This document shows, piece by piece, positions 14,760-20,837 of a DNA stretch of 22,182 nucleotides. The stretch's first letter is position 1. Each line of letters begins with the position of its first letter. The position numbers were made by a program, and so were the translations under genes. Below the pieces are notes generated by a model, which saw only the letters and a program-made list of their open reading frames with translations, did not search any database and had not been told where the DNA came from. The stretch lies in IMG/VR virus record IMGVR_UViG_3300034998_000031, positions 1 through 22,182 of that record. One strand, given 5' to 3'. The stretch comes from a virus.

Positions 14760-15473
14760 TTAATCGTTTTCAGATTTCCACTTATCGTATTTGTTTACGA
14801 TCTTCTTAAGAATTTCAGCTCTTACGATATCATCTTCACCGAATTCAAAGCACTGAACTCCATCAACGCTATCTATCATTTTAATAAAACCAGGAAGTCC
14901 AGCACTTTTCTTTGGAATATCATACTGACTAACATCTCCTGTAATTAATACCTTAGATTTCTTACCCATTCTAGTAATAAATAGCATTAATTGTTTGAAC
15001 GTACTGTTTTGAGCTTCGTCAAGAATCATTAAAGAATCATCAAAAGTATCTCCTCTCATGTACGCTAAAGGTTTAAAAACAATAATCTCTCGTTCTATTA
15101 ATCTCTCAGTTATTTCATCTCCTACTATTTTCTTAAGGTTTGAAATATAAGATTGCATATATGGATCTATCTTATCTTCAATTCCTCCAGGTAAAAATCC
15201 TAGCTTCTCACCAGACTCTTGAATAGGCTTACATAAAATTACTTGTTTTATTTTTCTTTCTGCTAATAATTTAAGTGCAGTGTAGCATGCTGTAAAGGTT
15301 TTACTAGTACCTGCTGGGCCATGACAGAATGTTACATCATTACTTTCAATTGTTCTAGAATACCTTTCTTGGGATTGTCTAAGCTTAACGTGTTGAATAT
15401 GCTCTGGCTTGACTCTAATATGTCTTGTTGTTGGTACTTTTATTTCTGGTTTACTTTGTTTTTTCTTAGTCAT
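14760..15473 (-). CDS. phoH: PhoH-like P-loop ATPase
   Basis: 237 aa. Walker A G52-P-A-G-T-S-K-T59, Walker B LMILD152-E-A-Q155-N, and the sensor segment LITGDVSQYDIP define the PhoH family (helicase-like ATPases linked to RNA metabolism). KPIQESGEKLGFLPGG and DKIDPYM are also family-typical. Phage copies are common, but their role is unsettled. The N-terminal 25 residues are basic and flexible. It starts at ATG 15473, after an A-rich leader with no Shine-Dalgarno sequence. Confidence 0.9.
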   Translation of the reverse strand: MTKKKQSKPEIKVPTTRHIRVKPEHIQHVKLRQSQERYSRTIESNDVTFCHGPAGTSKTFTACYTALKLLAERKIKQVILCKPIQESGEKLGFLPGGIEDKIDPYMQSYISNLKKIVGDEITERLIEREIIVFKPLAYMRGDTFDDSLMILDEAQNSTFKQLMLFITRMGKKSKVLITGDVSQYDIPKKSAGLPGFIKMIDSVDGVQCFEFGEDDIVRAEILKKIVNKYDKWKSEND

Positions 15474-15496
15474 TTTTTAATTATATTTATGGAGAC

Positions 15497-15751
15497 TTAA
15501 TCGTCAACCATGATTATTAATTCTCGCAACATCAGCAACCTATTACACTTTTCGTATTCTTCTAATCCTTCAAAGTATTCAATCAACATATCAACAAATT
15601 TGACTCTATGTCCAGATTCGTGGGGTATCTCAATGCTTTTGCCGTCATCAATAAATACAACGAATCGGTTAATTGTTTTTGTAAAATTCCGTGTTACGAT
15701 GTAATAGCTAGTCCTCATTAGAGAATCCCTATCTCCACCCTTTTCTTTCAT
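15497..15751 (-). CDS. Small protein with UVR-like EEYEKC motif (1 of 3)
   Basis: 84 aa from ATG 15751 (MKEKGGDRDSLMRTSYYIV). The in-frame ATG at 15799 would translate a promoter-like stretch and an ATA repeat into N-N-N-N-N, so it is rejected; 15718 (MRTSYY) is also possible. A beta part (YYIVTRNFTKTINRFVVFID) is followed by a helical hairpin MLIEYFEGLEEYEKCNRLLM. The EEYEKC motif at 64-69 resembles the UvrB/UvrC/McsA-type UVR motif and recurs in the proteins at 15870 and 17933. Function unknown. Confidence 0.55.
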   Translation of the reverse strand: MKEKGGDRDSLMRTSYYIVTRNFTKTINRFVVFIDDGKSIEIPHESGHRVKFVDMLIEYFEGLEEYEKCNRLLMLRELIIMVDD

Positions 15752-15753
15752 TA

Positions 15754-15787
15754 TATTATTATTATTATTATATACTCTATATATATC
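15754..15787 (-). promoter_or_regulatory. Candidate promoter plus ATA-repeat leader
   Basis: Minus strand TTTTGATATATATAGAGTAT, followed by a (ATA/TAA)n run of about 17 nt up to TATAATG at 15751. The GATATATAG-type motif sits about 25 nt before the start. The triplet run may vary in length between isolates and would then change leader spacing. Confidence 0.4.
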
Positions 15788-15869
15788 AAAACATAACAAG
15801 TATATACGATACTACACTAATTCTAGAAAAAGTTTATTATACTATATTAATATTAACCTTAGCGTTTAA

Positions 15870-16154
15870 TTAACATAATCTATCTTTAATTTTATCCATT
15901 ATCTTTTTAAGCTCTGCACATTTTTCGTAGTCTTCTCCGTTTTCAAAGAAATCCAATACATGCGATATTGCTTCTATTTTTTTAGAAGTAGATGTTAAGC
16001 TATTGACAACACCATGTTCATTATTTACTATTGATGAATAAACAACATCCATCATTAGTTCTCTCGAGTTATCTCGCATATCATCTACGTATTTCATAGA
16101 CTCCCAGTTATCATCTTCTTCGAATTCGAAGTCCATTTCTTCATCACCAATCAT
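15870..16154 (-). CDS. Small acidic protein with UVR-like EDYEKC motif (2 of 3)
   Basis: 94 aa. The N-terminal 28 residues are strongly acidic (GDEEMDFEFEEDDN). The C-terminus is a helical hairpin VLDFFENGEDYEKCAELKKI with EDYEKC at 74-79, similar to the UVR motif that mediates protein-protein contacts in UvrB/UvrC and McsA. The 88-aa protein at 17933 has the same architecture. It lies 2 nt downstream of the DnaJ-like gene, so co-expression is likely. A chaperone or protease adaptor role is only a suggestion. Confidence 0.6.
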   Translation of the reverse strand: MIGDEEMDFEFEEDDNWESMKYVDDMRDNSRELMMDVVYSSIVNNEHGVVNSLTSTSKKIEAISHVLDFFENGEDYEKCAELKKIMDKIKDRLC

Positions 16155-16156
16155 AA

Positions 16157-16963
16157 TTAAATTTTATTTTTGTCTATTAGTTTTATTTGTTCAACTAAAC
16201 CATATTGATCATCGTTAAGTTCAGTCTTCATAACGTTCAATTTTACCATTAAATTACCCCAACCATCTGATTTATATATTGGAATCCCCTGTCCCTTAAT
16301 TCGTAATACTTTACCATTATACGAACCCTTAGGTATGTCGACTTTGATCGAGTAGAATGGAGTAGTTATATTAACTGAAGTACCTAATATTAAATCATAG
16401 AATGGTAAATCTACGTCGGTCCAGATATCGCTACCATTTACTATTATATCTAAGCTAGGTAAAACATGACACGTTACTATTATATCTCCTTTAGGAGCAT
16501 TTGAGTTCATGGGGTGTGCGCCGCCTCTTCCTTTTAATTTTAACTTATTTCCATTACCAATTCCTTTCGGGATCTTCAGGCTGAATCTAGATTGACCAGT
16601 ATCAATAAGCTTATCTGAACCATAGTATACGTCGTTAAGTGTAATTTGGATAGATACTCGAATATCTGGTCCTTTTGCTCTACTTCCAAATGCACCATCA
16701 AACATACTTGCAAAATCCGGACTATTTCTAAATCGCTCGAAGAATTCATTATTCATACCCCCACTCATTTTTCGAGCAGTATCATATTTTTTACGGCTTA
16801 GCTCATCCCCCAAATGCTCATAAGCTTCAGATATTTCTTTAAACTTATCAGCATTACCAGATTCTTTATCAGGGTGGTGTTGTTTCGCTAATTTACGGTA
16901 TGCTTTTTTAATAGCATCTTGAGTTGCGTTCTCATCTATCTCGAGAGTATTGTAGTAGGACAT
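16157..16963 (-). CDS. DnaJ-like co-chaperone (CbpA type, no zinc finger)
   Basis: 268 aa. J-domain at 1-65 (SYYNTLEIDENATQDAIKKA..., H30-P-D32) that would stimulate host DnaK. A short GM-rich linker follows, then the two-lobed C-terminal substrate domain from about residue 98 (GPDIRVSIQITLNDVYYGSD, LKIPKGIGNGNKLKLKGRGG, IPKGSYNGKVLRIKGQG). The CxxCxGxG zinc repeats of DnaJ proper are absent, making it CbpA-like. A phage copy may redirect host Hsp70 to virion assembly. ATG at 16963 follows the small upstream gene by 1 nt; AAAGGA nearby could act as a Shine-Dalgarno but lies in coding sequence. Confidence 0.9.
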   Translation of the reverse strand: MSYYNTLEIDENATQDAIKKAYRKLAKQHHPDKESGNADKFKEISEAYEHLGDELSRKKYDTARKMSGGMNNEFFERFRNSPDFASMFDGAFGSRAKGPDIRVSIQITLNDVYYGSDKLIDTGQSRFSLKIPKGIGNGNKLKLKGRGGAHPMNSNAPKGDIIVTCHVLPSLDIIVNGSDIWTDVDLPFYDLILGTSVNITTPFYSIKVDIPKGSYNGKVLRIKGQGIPIYKSDGWGNLMVKLNVMKTELNDDQYGLVEQIKLIDKNKI

Positions 16964-16964
16964 A

Positions 16965-17126
16965 CTATTTGTCCTTTTTATTCAGATTCTTTTTTTCTAA
17001 GATTCTCTTCTCTCTAACTCGTTTCATTGATTGACGAGCTTCATTAACTTCACGCTTTTCTTTATTTTCATAACAGTCAGCTATTCGAGTTAATTGCAAT
17101 AATATGTTTTCTAATATATCTTCCAT
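16965..17126 (-). CDS. Small basic coiled-coil-like protein
   Basis: 53 aa from ATG 17126 (MEDILENILLQLTRIADCYE). An in-frame ATG at 17159 would add 11 residues (MTQTNKDIYIN), but those bases contain AAAGATATATATATTA, a promoter-like motif, so the shorter start is preferred. One amphipathic helix is followed by a very basic tail (RQSMKRVREKRILEKKNLNK). Not recognised. It is packed against the DnaJ-like gene. Confidence 0.5.
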   Translation of the reverse strand: MEDILENILLQLTRIADCYENKEKREVNEARQSMKRVREKRILEKKNLNKKDK

Positions 17127-17127
17127 A

Positions 17128-17144
17128 TTAATATATATATCTTT
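17128..17144 (-). promoter_or_regulatory. Candidate promoter motif (AAAGATATATATATTA)
   Basis: GATATATA-type motif directly before the ATG at 17126, upstream of the small basic protein and DnaJ-like gene. It lies in a purely AT-alternating stretch, so chance occurrence is a real possibility. Confidence 0.3.
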
Positions 17145-17176
17145 GTTTGTTTGTGTCATCTTACTCTTGTTTTAAA

Positions 17177-17545
17177 TCACGAATAACACGAACTAACCAC
17201 TATAGTTCTTACTAGGCGAACTCTAAGAGAACTATCCTTACCGATGTTGCTCGAGTCGCCATTAATGAAGTAGATATACCTCGCGACGTTACTATTGAAC
17301 TCCGAGGACGACCAATACTTGTCATCTTCCATCTGTAACATATCTTCACATAGATACATCAACCTAAGTTCATCTATCGTAGGTAACCTCCATCCATCAT
17401 CCCCACCTTCCATAGCTTCTTCCCACATAAACTCTCCTATGTCTGTCGAGTAAACTTCAAAGTTAAACTCATTGAACTTAATTTGCTTGTATGTTGGTTC
17501 CTCCTTAACATACCACTCCTCGTTAATCTTGATTCTCTTTTTCAT
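17177..17545 (-). CDS. DUF1566/C-type-lectin-fold-like protein
   Basis: 122 aa. W52-R-L-P-T56 followed by IDELRLMY, then Y77-W-S-S-S-E82 and the closing strand LRVRLVR at 107-113, is the hallmark of DUF1566 (Lcl C-terminal) proteins with a C-type-lectin/FGE-like fold. These usually bind surfaces or ligands. The start MKKRIKINEEWYVKEEPTY loosely resembles the tagged N-termini in this window. The end adds TIVVSSCYS. There is no reverse transcriptase or template repeat nearby, so a retroelement target is not supported. Confidence 0.65.
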   Translation of the reverse strand: MKKRIKINEEWYVKEEPTYKQIKFNEFNFEVYSTDIGEFMWEEAMEGGDDGWRLPTIDELRLMYLCEDMLQMEDDKYWSSSEFNSNVARYIYFINGDSSNIGKDSSLRVRLVRTIVVSSCYS

Positions 17546-17548
17546 ATC

Positions 17549-17734
17549 TTAGTGTTTTAGTTCTTTGATTCTATGCTTTAAAGCATTGATAGGGACTATC
17601 CCCGTTTCTTTCTCTATTGAAAGTATTAACTCCAACTCCTCGATAACTCTTTGGTTAGCGTAAGACTCAATCATCTCGATACCTGCTTCATCGTCTGTAT
17701 ATACACCTAATGGTGTTTGTATTGACTTTTCCAT
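17549..17734 (-). CDS. Hypothetical small protein
   Basis: 61 aa, not recognised. Begins MEKSIQTPLGVYTDDEAGIE and continues as two helices (SYANQRVIEELELILSIEKE, INALKHRIKELKH). It sits between close neighbours (3-nt and 1-nt gaps), so it is part of the 18199-14047 operon. Confidence 0.55.
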   Translation of the reverse strand: MEKSIQTPLGVYTDDEAGIEMIESYANQRVIEELELILSIEKETGIVPINALKHRIKELKH

Positions 17735-17735
17735 C

Positions 17736-17930
17736 TTACTCTTGTTTTAGTTCTTGACTTATTTCTGCTATAGTCTTTTCACCACATAAATACTGGCCAA
17801 ATAAATTTAAAGCGTATTGCTTAGCATATTGTTCCATTGCACTGTGTATTAAATCTTCATGAATGCTAACAGTTTCTCCATCACAATCAAAATACTCATA
17901 AGTATCTAGTATTTCTTCAGCTAATTTCAT
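17736..17930 (-). CDS. Hypothetical small helical protein
   Basis: 64 aa from ATG 17930 (MKLAEEILDTYEYFDCDGET), 2 nt after the upstream TGA. The in-frame ATG at 17987 would overlap the upstream gene by 55 nt and add a Cys-rich start (MCKNPKGCETYCGR), which is less likely. Mostly helical, with AMEQYAKQYALNLFGQYLCG and IAEISQELKQE. The pattern resembles small phage proteins expressed early, but no family is recognised. Confidence 0.5.
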   Translation of the reverse strand: MKLAEEILDTYEYFDCDGETVSIHEDLIHSAMEQYAKQYALNLFGQYLCGEKTIAEISQELKQE

Positions 17931-17932
17931 AA

Positions 17933-18199
17933 TCAAATAGTTAGCTCTCCCGCAATAAGTTTCACAGCCTTTAGGATTTTTGCACATTTCTCGTACTCTT
18001 CAGTTTCAGTGAAATGCTCTATCATATCGCTTAGGGTCTTTTCAATTTCTTTCTGATTATCCGCACCATGAAAATTACTAAAATCAATATCACCAGATGC
18101 GATAACGTTATAGTTCTTCCTAGCTAAAGTATCTTTTATTTTAGATTGTATCTCTTCTGAGTACATCTCTTCTTCAAACTCCATCATTTCATCCTCCAT
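17933..18199 (-). CDS. Small acidic protein with UVR-like EEYEKC motif (3 of 3)
   Basis: 88 aa. Acidic N-terminus (MEDEMMEFEEEMYSEE) and a C-terminal helical hairpin MIEHFTETEEYEKCAKILKA with EEYEKC at 67-72. The layout matches the 94-aa protein at 15870, so the two are likely paralogues about 2 kb apart. It is the first gene after junction promoter C, with ATG 18199 about 30 nt past the -10-like box. Confidence 0.6.
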   Translation of the reverse strand: MEDEMMEFEEEMYSEEIQSKIKDTLARKNYNVIASGDIDFSNFHGADNQKEIEKTLSDMIEHFTETEEYEKCAKILKAVKLIAGELTI

Positions 18200-18228
18200 A
18201 GTATGTGTGCTTTAATTTGTTATAGTTA

Positions 18229-18258
18229 AATATAAACATTTTAATTGACATAAAAAAA
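18229..18258 (-). promoter_or_regulatory. Junction promoter C (TTTTTTTATGTC-11-TTATATT)
   Basis: TTTTTTTATGTC, 11 nt, TTATATTTAACTATAA on the minus strand, sharing its T-run with the terminator at 18252-18278. It drives the operon starting at 18199. Confidence 0.6.
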
Positions 18259-18278
18259 TCTGAGGTGATTAAATCACC
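18252..18278 (-). terminator. Terminator hairpin overlapping a stop codon
   Basis: Minus strand GGTGATTTAATCACC (perfect 6-bp stem, 3-nt loop), then 5 nt and TTTTTTT. The hairpin includes the last codon and TGA stop of the zinc-ribbon-like gene, so ribosome arrival at the stop could affect folding. Confidence 0.65.
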
Positions 18279-18603
18279 ATTTCTTTTTAGGACACTCTTT
18301 ACCCTTAGCAAAAACCATCGCGGGGAATTGACAGCCACATTGATTGCATCTGTAACCCTTTACAGCTTCCTCTTCCTTATGTTCTTTAGGATTAAATTTA
18401 GCTCGTACTTTTTGTTTTCCACCACCTGGCAGAATTTTATCAATGAATGTAAATGTACCTGACTCAGTCAAGTGTGGGCATGTTTTACATATTGTAGCTC
18501 TTTCTTCTGCTAATTTTTTTACATCTTCCTTTAATGCGTCATAGTTTGAAAATGCAGTTAGGTAGTTTCCCCAACCATCCTTAATGTTTTTAAATATTCC
18601 CAT
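18274..18603 (-). CDS. Zinc-ribbon-like protein
   Basis: 109 aa. Two cysteine clusters: C39-x2-C42-P-H44 and C86-x2-C89-x-C91 with C104, enough for one or two zinc sites. The N-terminus MGIFKNIKDGWGNYLTAFSN is amphipathic. The middle loop is basic (GGGKQKVRAKFNPKEHK). Several phages carry proteins with this N-terminal helix plus CxxC arrangement; function unknown. ATG 18603 lies inside the 30-codon upstream gene (14-nt overlap). Confidence 0.65.
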   Translation of the reverse strand: MGIFKNIKDGWGNYLTAFSNYDALKEDVKKLAEERATICKTCPHLTESGTFTFIDKILPGGGKQKVRAKFNPKEHKEEEAVKGYRCNQCGCQFPAMVFAKGKECPKKKW

Positions 18604-18682
18604 AATAATCTTTTATTTCTTCATGCGTTAATGTTGCTGTTTCATTCTCTAACGGAAACAAATCGTTATAATAATCGTACAT
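18590..18682 (-). CDS. 30-codon small ORF upstream of zinc-ribbon-like gene
   Basis: ATG 18682 to TAA at 18590 encodes MYDYYNDLFPLENETATLTH then EEIKDYYGNI. It fills an otherwise empty gap, overlaps the next start by 14 nt, and is preceded by AAGATATATAAC only 4 nt upstream. The acidic, aromatic composition is like other small genes here. It could be a real microprotein or a coupled leader peptide. Confidence 0.45.
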   Translation of the reverse strand: MYDYYNDLFPLENETATLTHEEIKDYYGNI

Positions 18683-18684
18683 AT

Positions 18685-18698
18685 GTTATATATCTTAG
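18685..18698 (-). promoter_or_regulatory. Candidate phage promoter (TAAGATATATAAC)
   Basis: AAGATATATA motif just upstream of the ATG at 18682, with the exonuclease gene's TAA stop forming its first bases. It would drive the small ORF and the zinc-ribbon-like gene. Confidence 0.4.
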
Positions 18699-19438
18699 AA
18701 AGGAATCTCATCCTTAGTTATTATTTGCATGCCTGATAACTTAAGCATAACGTTCATTGTAGCTTCTACATCTCCTTCACAATACTGTTTAATTTCTTCT
18801 ATTTTACCATTCCAATATGATGTGCTAACATCTCCAGCCTTCATAGCTTCTTTAGGTGAAGGTATATTTAGTAAGTCACATATTAAACTTAGAGAAGCTC
18901 CATTCCACCCACCAAACTTCCAAATATCGTAAGTGTCTAATAGACAGTTCTCCCATGGTTTAAGTTTCTGTAGTTGCAATTGATTTGGAATGCTTACTCC
19001 ATTTATTATAGAGCGTTTCAATATATATGGAATGTCAAATCCTTTTATATTATGACCTATAATTTTAATATTTGGCTTAGCACTAAATATTTTAACCATC
19101 GTGCCCATAAAATCTTTAAGAACCTCAGCTTCATCGTCGCCATAAAATGACTTAATCTTAGGAACTGCAGTAATACCATCAGGATATGTAATTTGTCCTA
19201 TTGATATTACCAAAGTTTTACCAAACTCAGGAAATAAAGCAGCGTTAAGAGGATATAACTCAGTATCTGACATATCTCTATATTCTTCTGAGTCTTTTCG
19301 TAAATATTTAGCCTTTCTCGCCCAATGTTCAATTCCGTTCTGACCTATAATATCTATAAATCCGTCTAAGTCTTTCGCAGCTGAACATGTTTCAATATCT
19401 ATGAACAGCATGCCTTTTAAGTCTGATGTATTATACAT
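18695..19438 (-). CDS. DnaQ-like 3'-5' exonuclease
   Basis: 247 aa. Complete DEDDy motif set: D14-I-E16 in MLFIDIETCS, D135 in IGHNIKGFDIPYIL, and Y219-C-E-G-D223 in IKQYCEGDVEAT. This resembles the PolB-associated 3'-5' exonuclease family found as separate proteins in phages. The stretch WENCLLDTYDIWKF GGW is the usual region between motifs II and III. It likely acts in DNA repair or degradation rather than as polymerase proofreader, since no polymerase domain is attached. ATG 19438 overlaps the upstream gene by 8 nt. Confidence 0.85.
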   Translation of the reverse strand: MYNTSDLKGMLFIDIETCSAAKDLDGFIDIIGQNGIEHWARKAKYLRKDSEEYRDMSDTELYPLNAALFPEFGKTLVISIGQITYPDGITAVPKIKSFYGDDEAEVLKDFMGTMVKIFSAKPNIKIIGHNIKGFDIPYILKRSIINGVSIPNQLQLQKLKPWENCLLDTYDIWKFGGWNGASLSLICDLLNIPSPKEAMKAGDVSTSYWNGKIEEIKQYCEGDVEATMNVMLKLSGMQIITKDEIPF

Positions 19439-19667
19439 TATCTGAATGTTTTGGTTTATCGTGTCTAAGTTTAAATATACTAACAGGATATTTAGTACCG
19501 TATCTGTCCTCGACTGTGAACCAAGGCTCTCCGTAGTGAGCGGTTAACTTATCACAGGATTTTAATAATTTACCATACCTTGCGGATCCAGCGAACCAGA
19601 ACCAATAGAATTCACCCATCTTAGGTTTCTTAACATAAATCTTTTGAATCTTATTTTTCTTTGACAT
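19431..19667 (-). CDS. Hypothetical basic small protein
   Basis: 78 aa, not recognised. Lys-rich N-terminus, then an aromatic beta-rich core (GEFYWFWFAGSARYGKLLKS, EPWFTVEDRYGTKYPVSIFK) suggestive of a small SH3-like barrel. First gene after junction promoter D, overlapping the exonuclease start by 8 nt. Confidence 0.55.
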   Translation of the reverse strand: MSKKNKIQKIYVKKPKMGEFYWFWFAGSARYGKLLKSCDKLTAHYGEPWFTVEDRYGTKYPVSIFKLRHDKPKHSDNV

Positions 19668-19708
19668 AGTATTATATTGGGTTTACACTGTTTGTTTATT
19701 ACTTAGCT

Positions 19709-19738
19709 AATATAAACAAAAAACCCGACATAAAAAAA
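19709..19738 (-). promoter_or_regulatory. Junction promoter D (TTTTTTTATGTC-11-TTATATT)
   Basis: Same motif and the same 11-nt spacing as the other three copies, although the intervening bases differ (GGGTTTTTTGT). The ATGTC part is inside the 3' arm of the terminator hairpin. Confidence 0.55.
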
Positions 19739-19746
19739 TGCCGGGT
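19718..19746 (-). terminator. Rho-independent terminator with promoter motif in its stem
   Basis: Minus strand ACCCGGCAT-TTTTTT-ATGTCGGGT followed by TTTTTTG. The 9-bp stem has one G-U pair. It follows the gene ending at 19775. This is the strongest terminator among the four junction elements. Confidence 0.8.
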
Positions 19747-19774
19747 GATTTATTTTCAAAAAGTTTTGAAATTA

Positions 19775-20002
19775 TTAAATATCGAAAGGGGATTGATGTT
19801 CTTTTATGCTTCTAATATGAGTATATGAAGCAAAGTTTACGCAAACCTCAACATATCCTCCAGAAACTGAAAACGGAACTAAATCTCCATTTAACCAATA
19901 GTCTGGCATGTAATCAGCTCGTCCATTTATAAAGTCGAACATTGCATCTACTTCCATATTGTGTACGTAGATTCTCATATGCATGTCCTTCAGATCTTCC
20001 AT
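19775..20002 (-). CDS. Hypothetical small protein
   Basis: 75 aa, not recognised. Strand/helix mix with MRIYVHNMEVDAMFDFINGR and a second strand set GGYVEVCVNFASYTHIRSIK. It starts at ATG 20002, just after AAAGATATATAAC, and ends before a strong terminator, so it may be a single-gene transcript. Confidence 0.55.
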   Translation of the reverse strand: MEDLKDMHMRIYVHNMEVDAMFDFINGRADYMPDYWLNGDLVPFSVSGGYVEVCVNFASYTHIRSIKEHQSPFDI

Positions 20003-20006
20003 TATA

Positions 20007-20020
20007 TGTTATATATCTTT
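20007..20020 (-). promoter_or_regulatory. Candidate phage promoter (AAAGATATATAAC)
   Basis: AAGATATATA motif 6 nt before the ATG at 20002, overlapping the end of the homing endonuclease gene. Nearly identical to the copy at 18687. Confidence 0.4.
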
Positions 20021-20746
20021 AAATTTACAATTACTGAAATGGTATCTCGTCATAAGATTACGATCTCCAATCTTATTACAATAAGGGCACTCAGCCTTAG
20101 GTCTTTGTTTACTTGCTGATTTTGACATTTTTTCTTTTGTTTCTTTGCTAAATGTTCGTCCAATCGCAGCAGCTTTCATTTTATTTATTGTTCCTTCAGA
20201 AAAGCAGCCGGGCTTCCCTTTATTCCAGGCTTCCTGACTTCCAGTAAGTCCTTTGTTCCATGGAGCTTTTCCTCTCATCCCATTACCAATAGAATATAAC
20301 TGCTCTTCAGAATAAACACCAGTTTTACCCTTATTCCATGGTTCTAATCCATTAACATATAATGACCTCATCGTACTTGATTGTTTTTCCTTAGCAATCG
20401 GAGTCTGTTTAATTCCAACGTTCCAAGCTTCTTTACCAGAGCCGTCCCATCCTGTTGAGGTTTGCTTGCTTAAATTATAAAAGTTTTCGTTAATTCCAAC
20501 ATCAAATTTTTTATGGAGCTCTATCTCCATAAATATAGCATCTTCTCGAGTTTCAAATATGCTTACAACTTTGTATTTGTAATTTTGTGGATTGTTCTTC
20601 TGGTCTTCTCTAAACTCTTTATCTGATGAGCTTGAAAAGTATTTGAATCCGATGTCCTTTTTAGGATTTATATCGGATGAACGAACACCATAGTAGTATT
20701 TCTTGAGTTCGATGTTTGTGATTCGATAAACGTAATGATATTTCAT
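20009..20746 (-). CDS. GIY-YIG homing endonuclease with WNKG repeats and zinc finger
   Basis: 245 aa. GIY-YIG domain at about 1-95 (HYVYRITN...KKYYYGVRSS, IGFKYFSSSSDKEF, MEIELHKKF). The middle holds four WN-x-G units (EAWNVG, EPWNKG, APWNKG, EAWNKG), then one NUMOD3-like unit FSKETKEKMSKSAS. A C-terminal zinc finger C220-x2-C223-x12-H236-x3-C240 ends with MTRYHFSNC, as in the copy at 8551. The ends are conserved and the DNA-reading middle differs, so the two probably cut different sites. A 12-bp inverted repeat abuts its start codon. Confidence 0.85.
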   Translation of the reverse strand: MKYHYVYRITNIELKKYYYGVRSSDINPKKDIGFKYFSSSSDKEFREDQKNNPQNYKYKVVSIFETREDAIFMEIELHKKFDVGINENFYNLSKQTSTGWDGSGKEAWNVGIKQTPIAKEKQSSTMRSLYVNGLEPWNKGKTGVYSEEQLYSIGNGMRGKAPWNKGLTGSQEAWNKGKPGCFSEGTINKMKAAAIGRTFSKETKEKMSKSASKQRPKAECPYCNKIGDRNLMTRYHFSNCKFKDI

Positions 20747-20800
20747 AAGTTAAGGTTATTTTAAGTATCGAAGTATAAGTAATCTTACTAACCTTAACTT
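20747..20800 (-). promoter_or_regulatory. 12-bp inverted repeat in the endonuclease 5' leader
   Basis: AAGTTAAGGTTA (minus strand, 20789-20800) pairs perfectly with TAACCTTAACTT (20747-20758). The 30-nt loop carries TACTT three times. The second arm ends at the base before the ATG, so the folded leader would put the start codon at the foot of a 12-bp stem. A known parallel is the translational hairpin of T4 I-TevI. Confidence 0.6.
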
Positions 20801-20837
20801 TCAGAAACGGTAATTACTCCGATGTCCTTATCTTCTA

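Noticed and set aside
15752-15799. Upstream start at 15799 for the 84-aa protein
   Set aside because: It would translate the GATATATA motif and the ATA repeat into a run of Asn. The downstream ATG gives normal leader spacing.
17177-17330. Diversity-generating retroelement target at the 3' end of the DUF1566-like gene
   Set aside because: No reverse transcriptase, template repeat or accessory gene is visible in the window. Only the fold family is shared with such targets.
20200-20480. Regularly spaced similar units that might suggest a CRISPR array
   Set aside because: They are the WN-x-G protein repeats of the homing endonuclease, with uneven spacing and codon-level variation.
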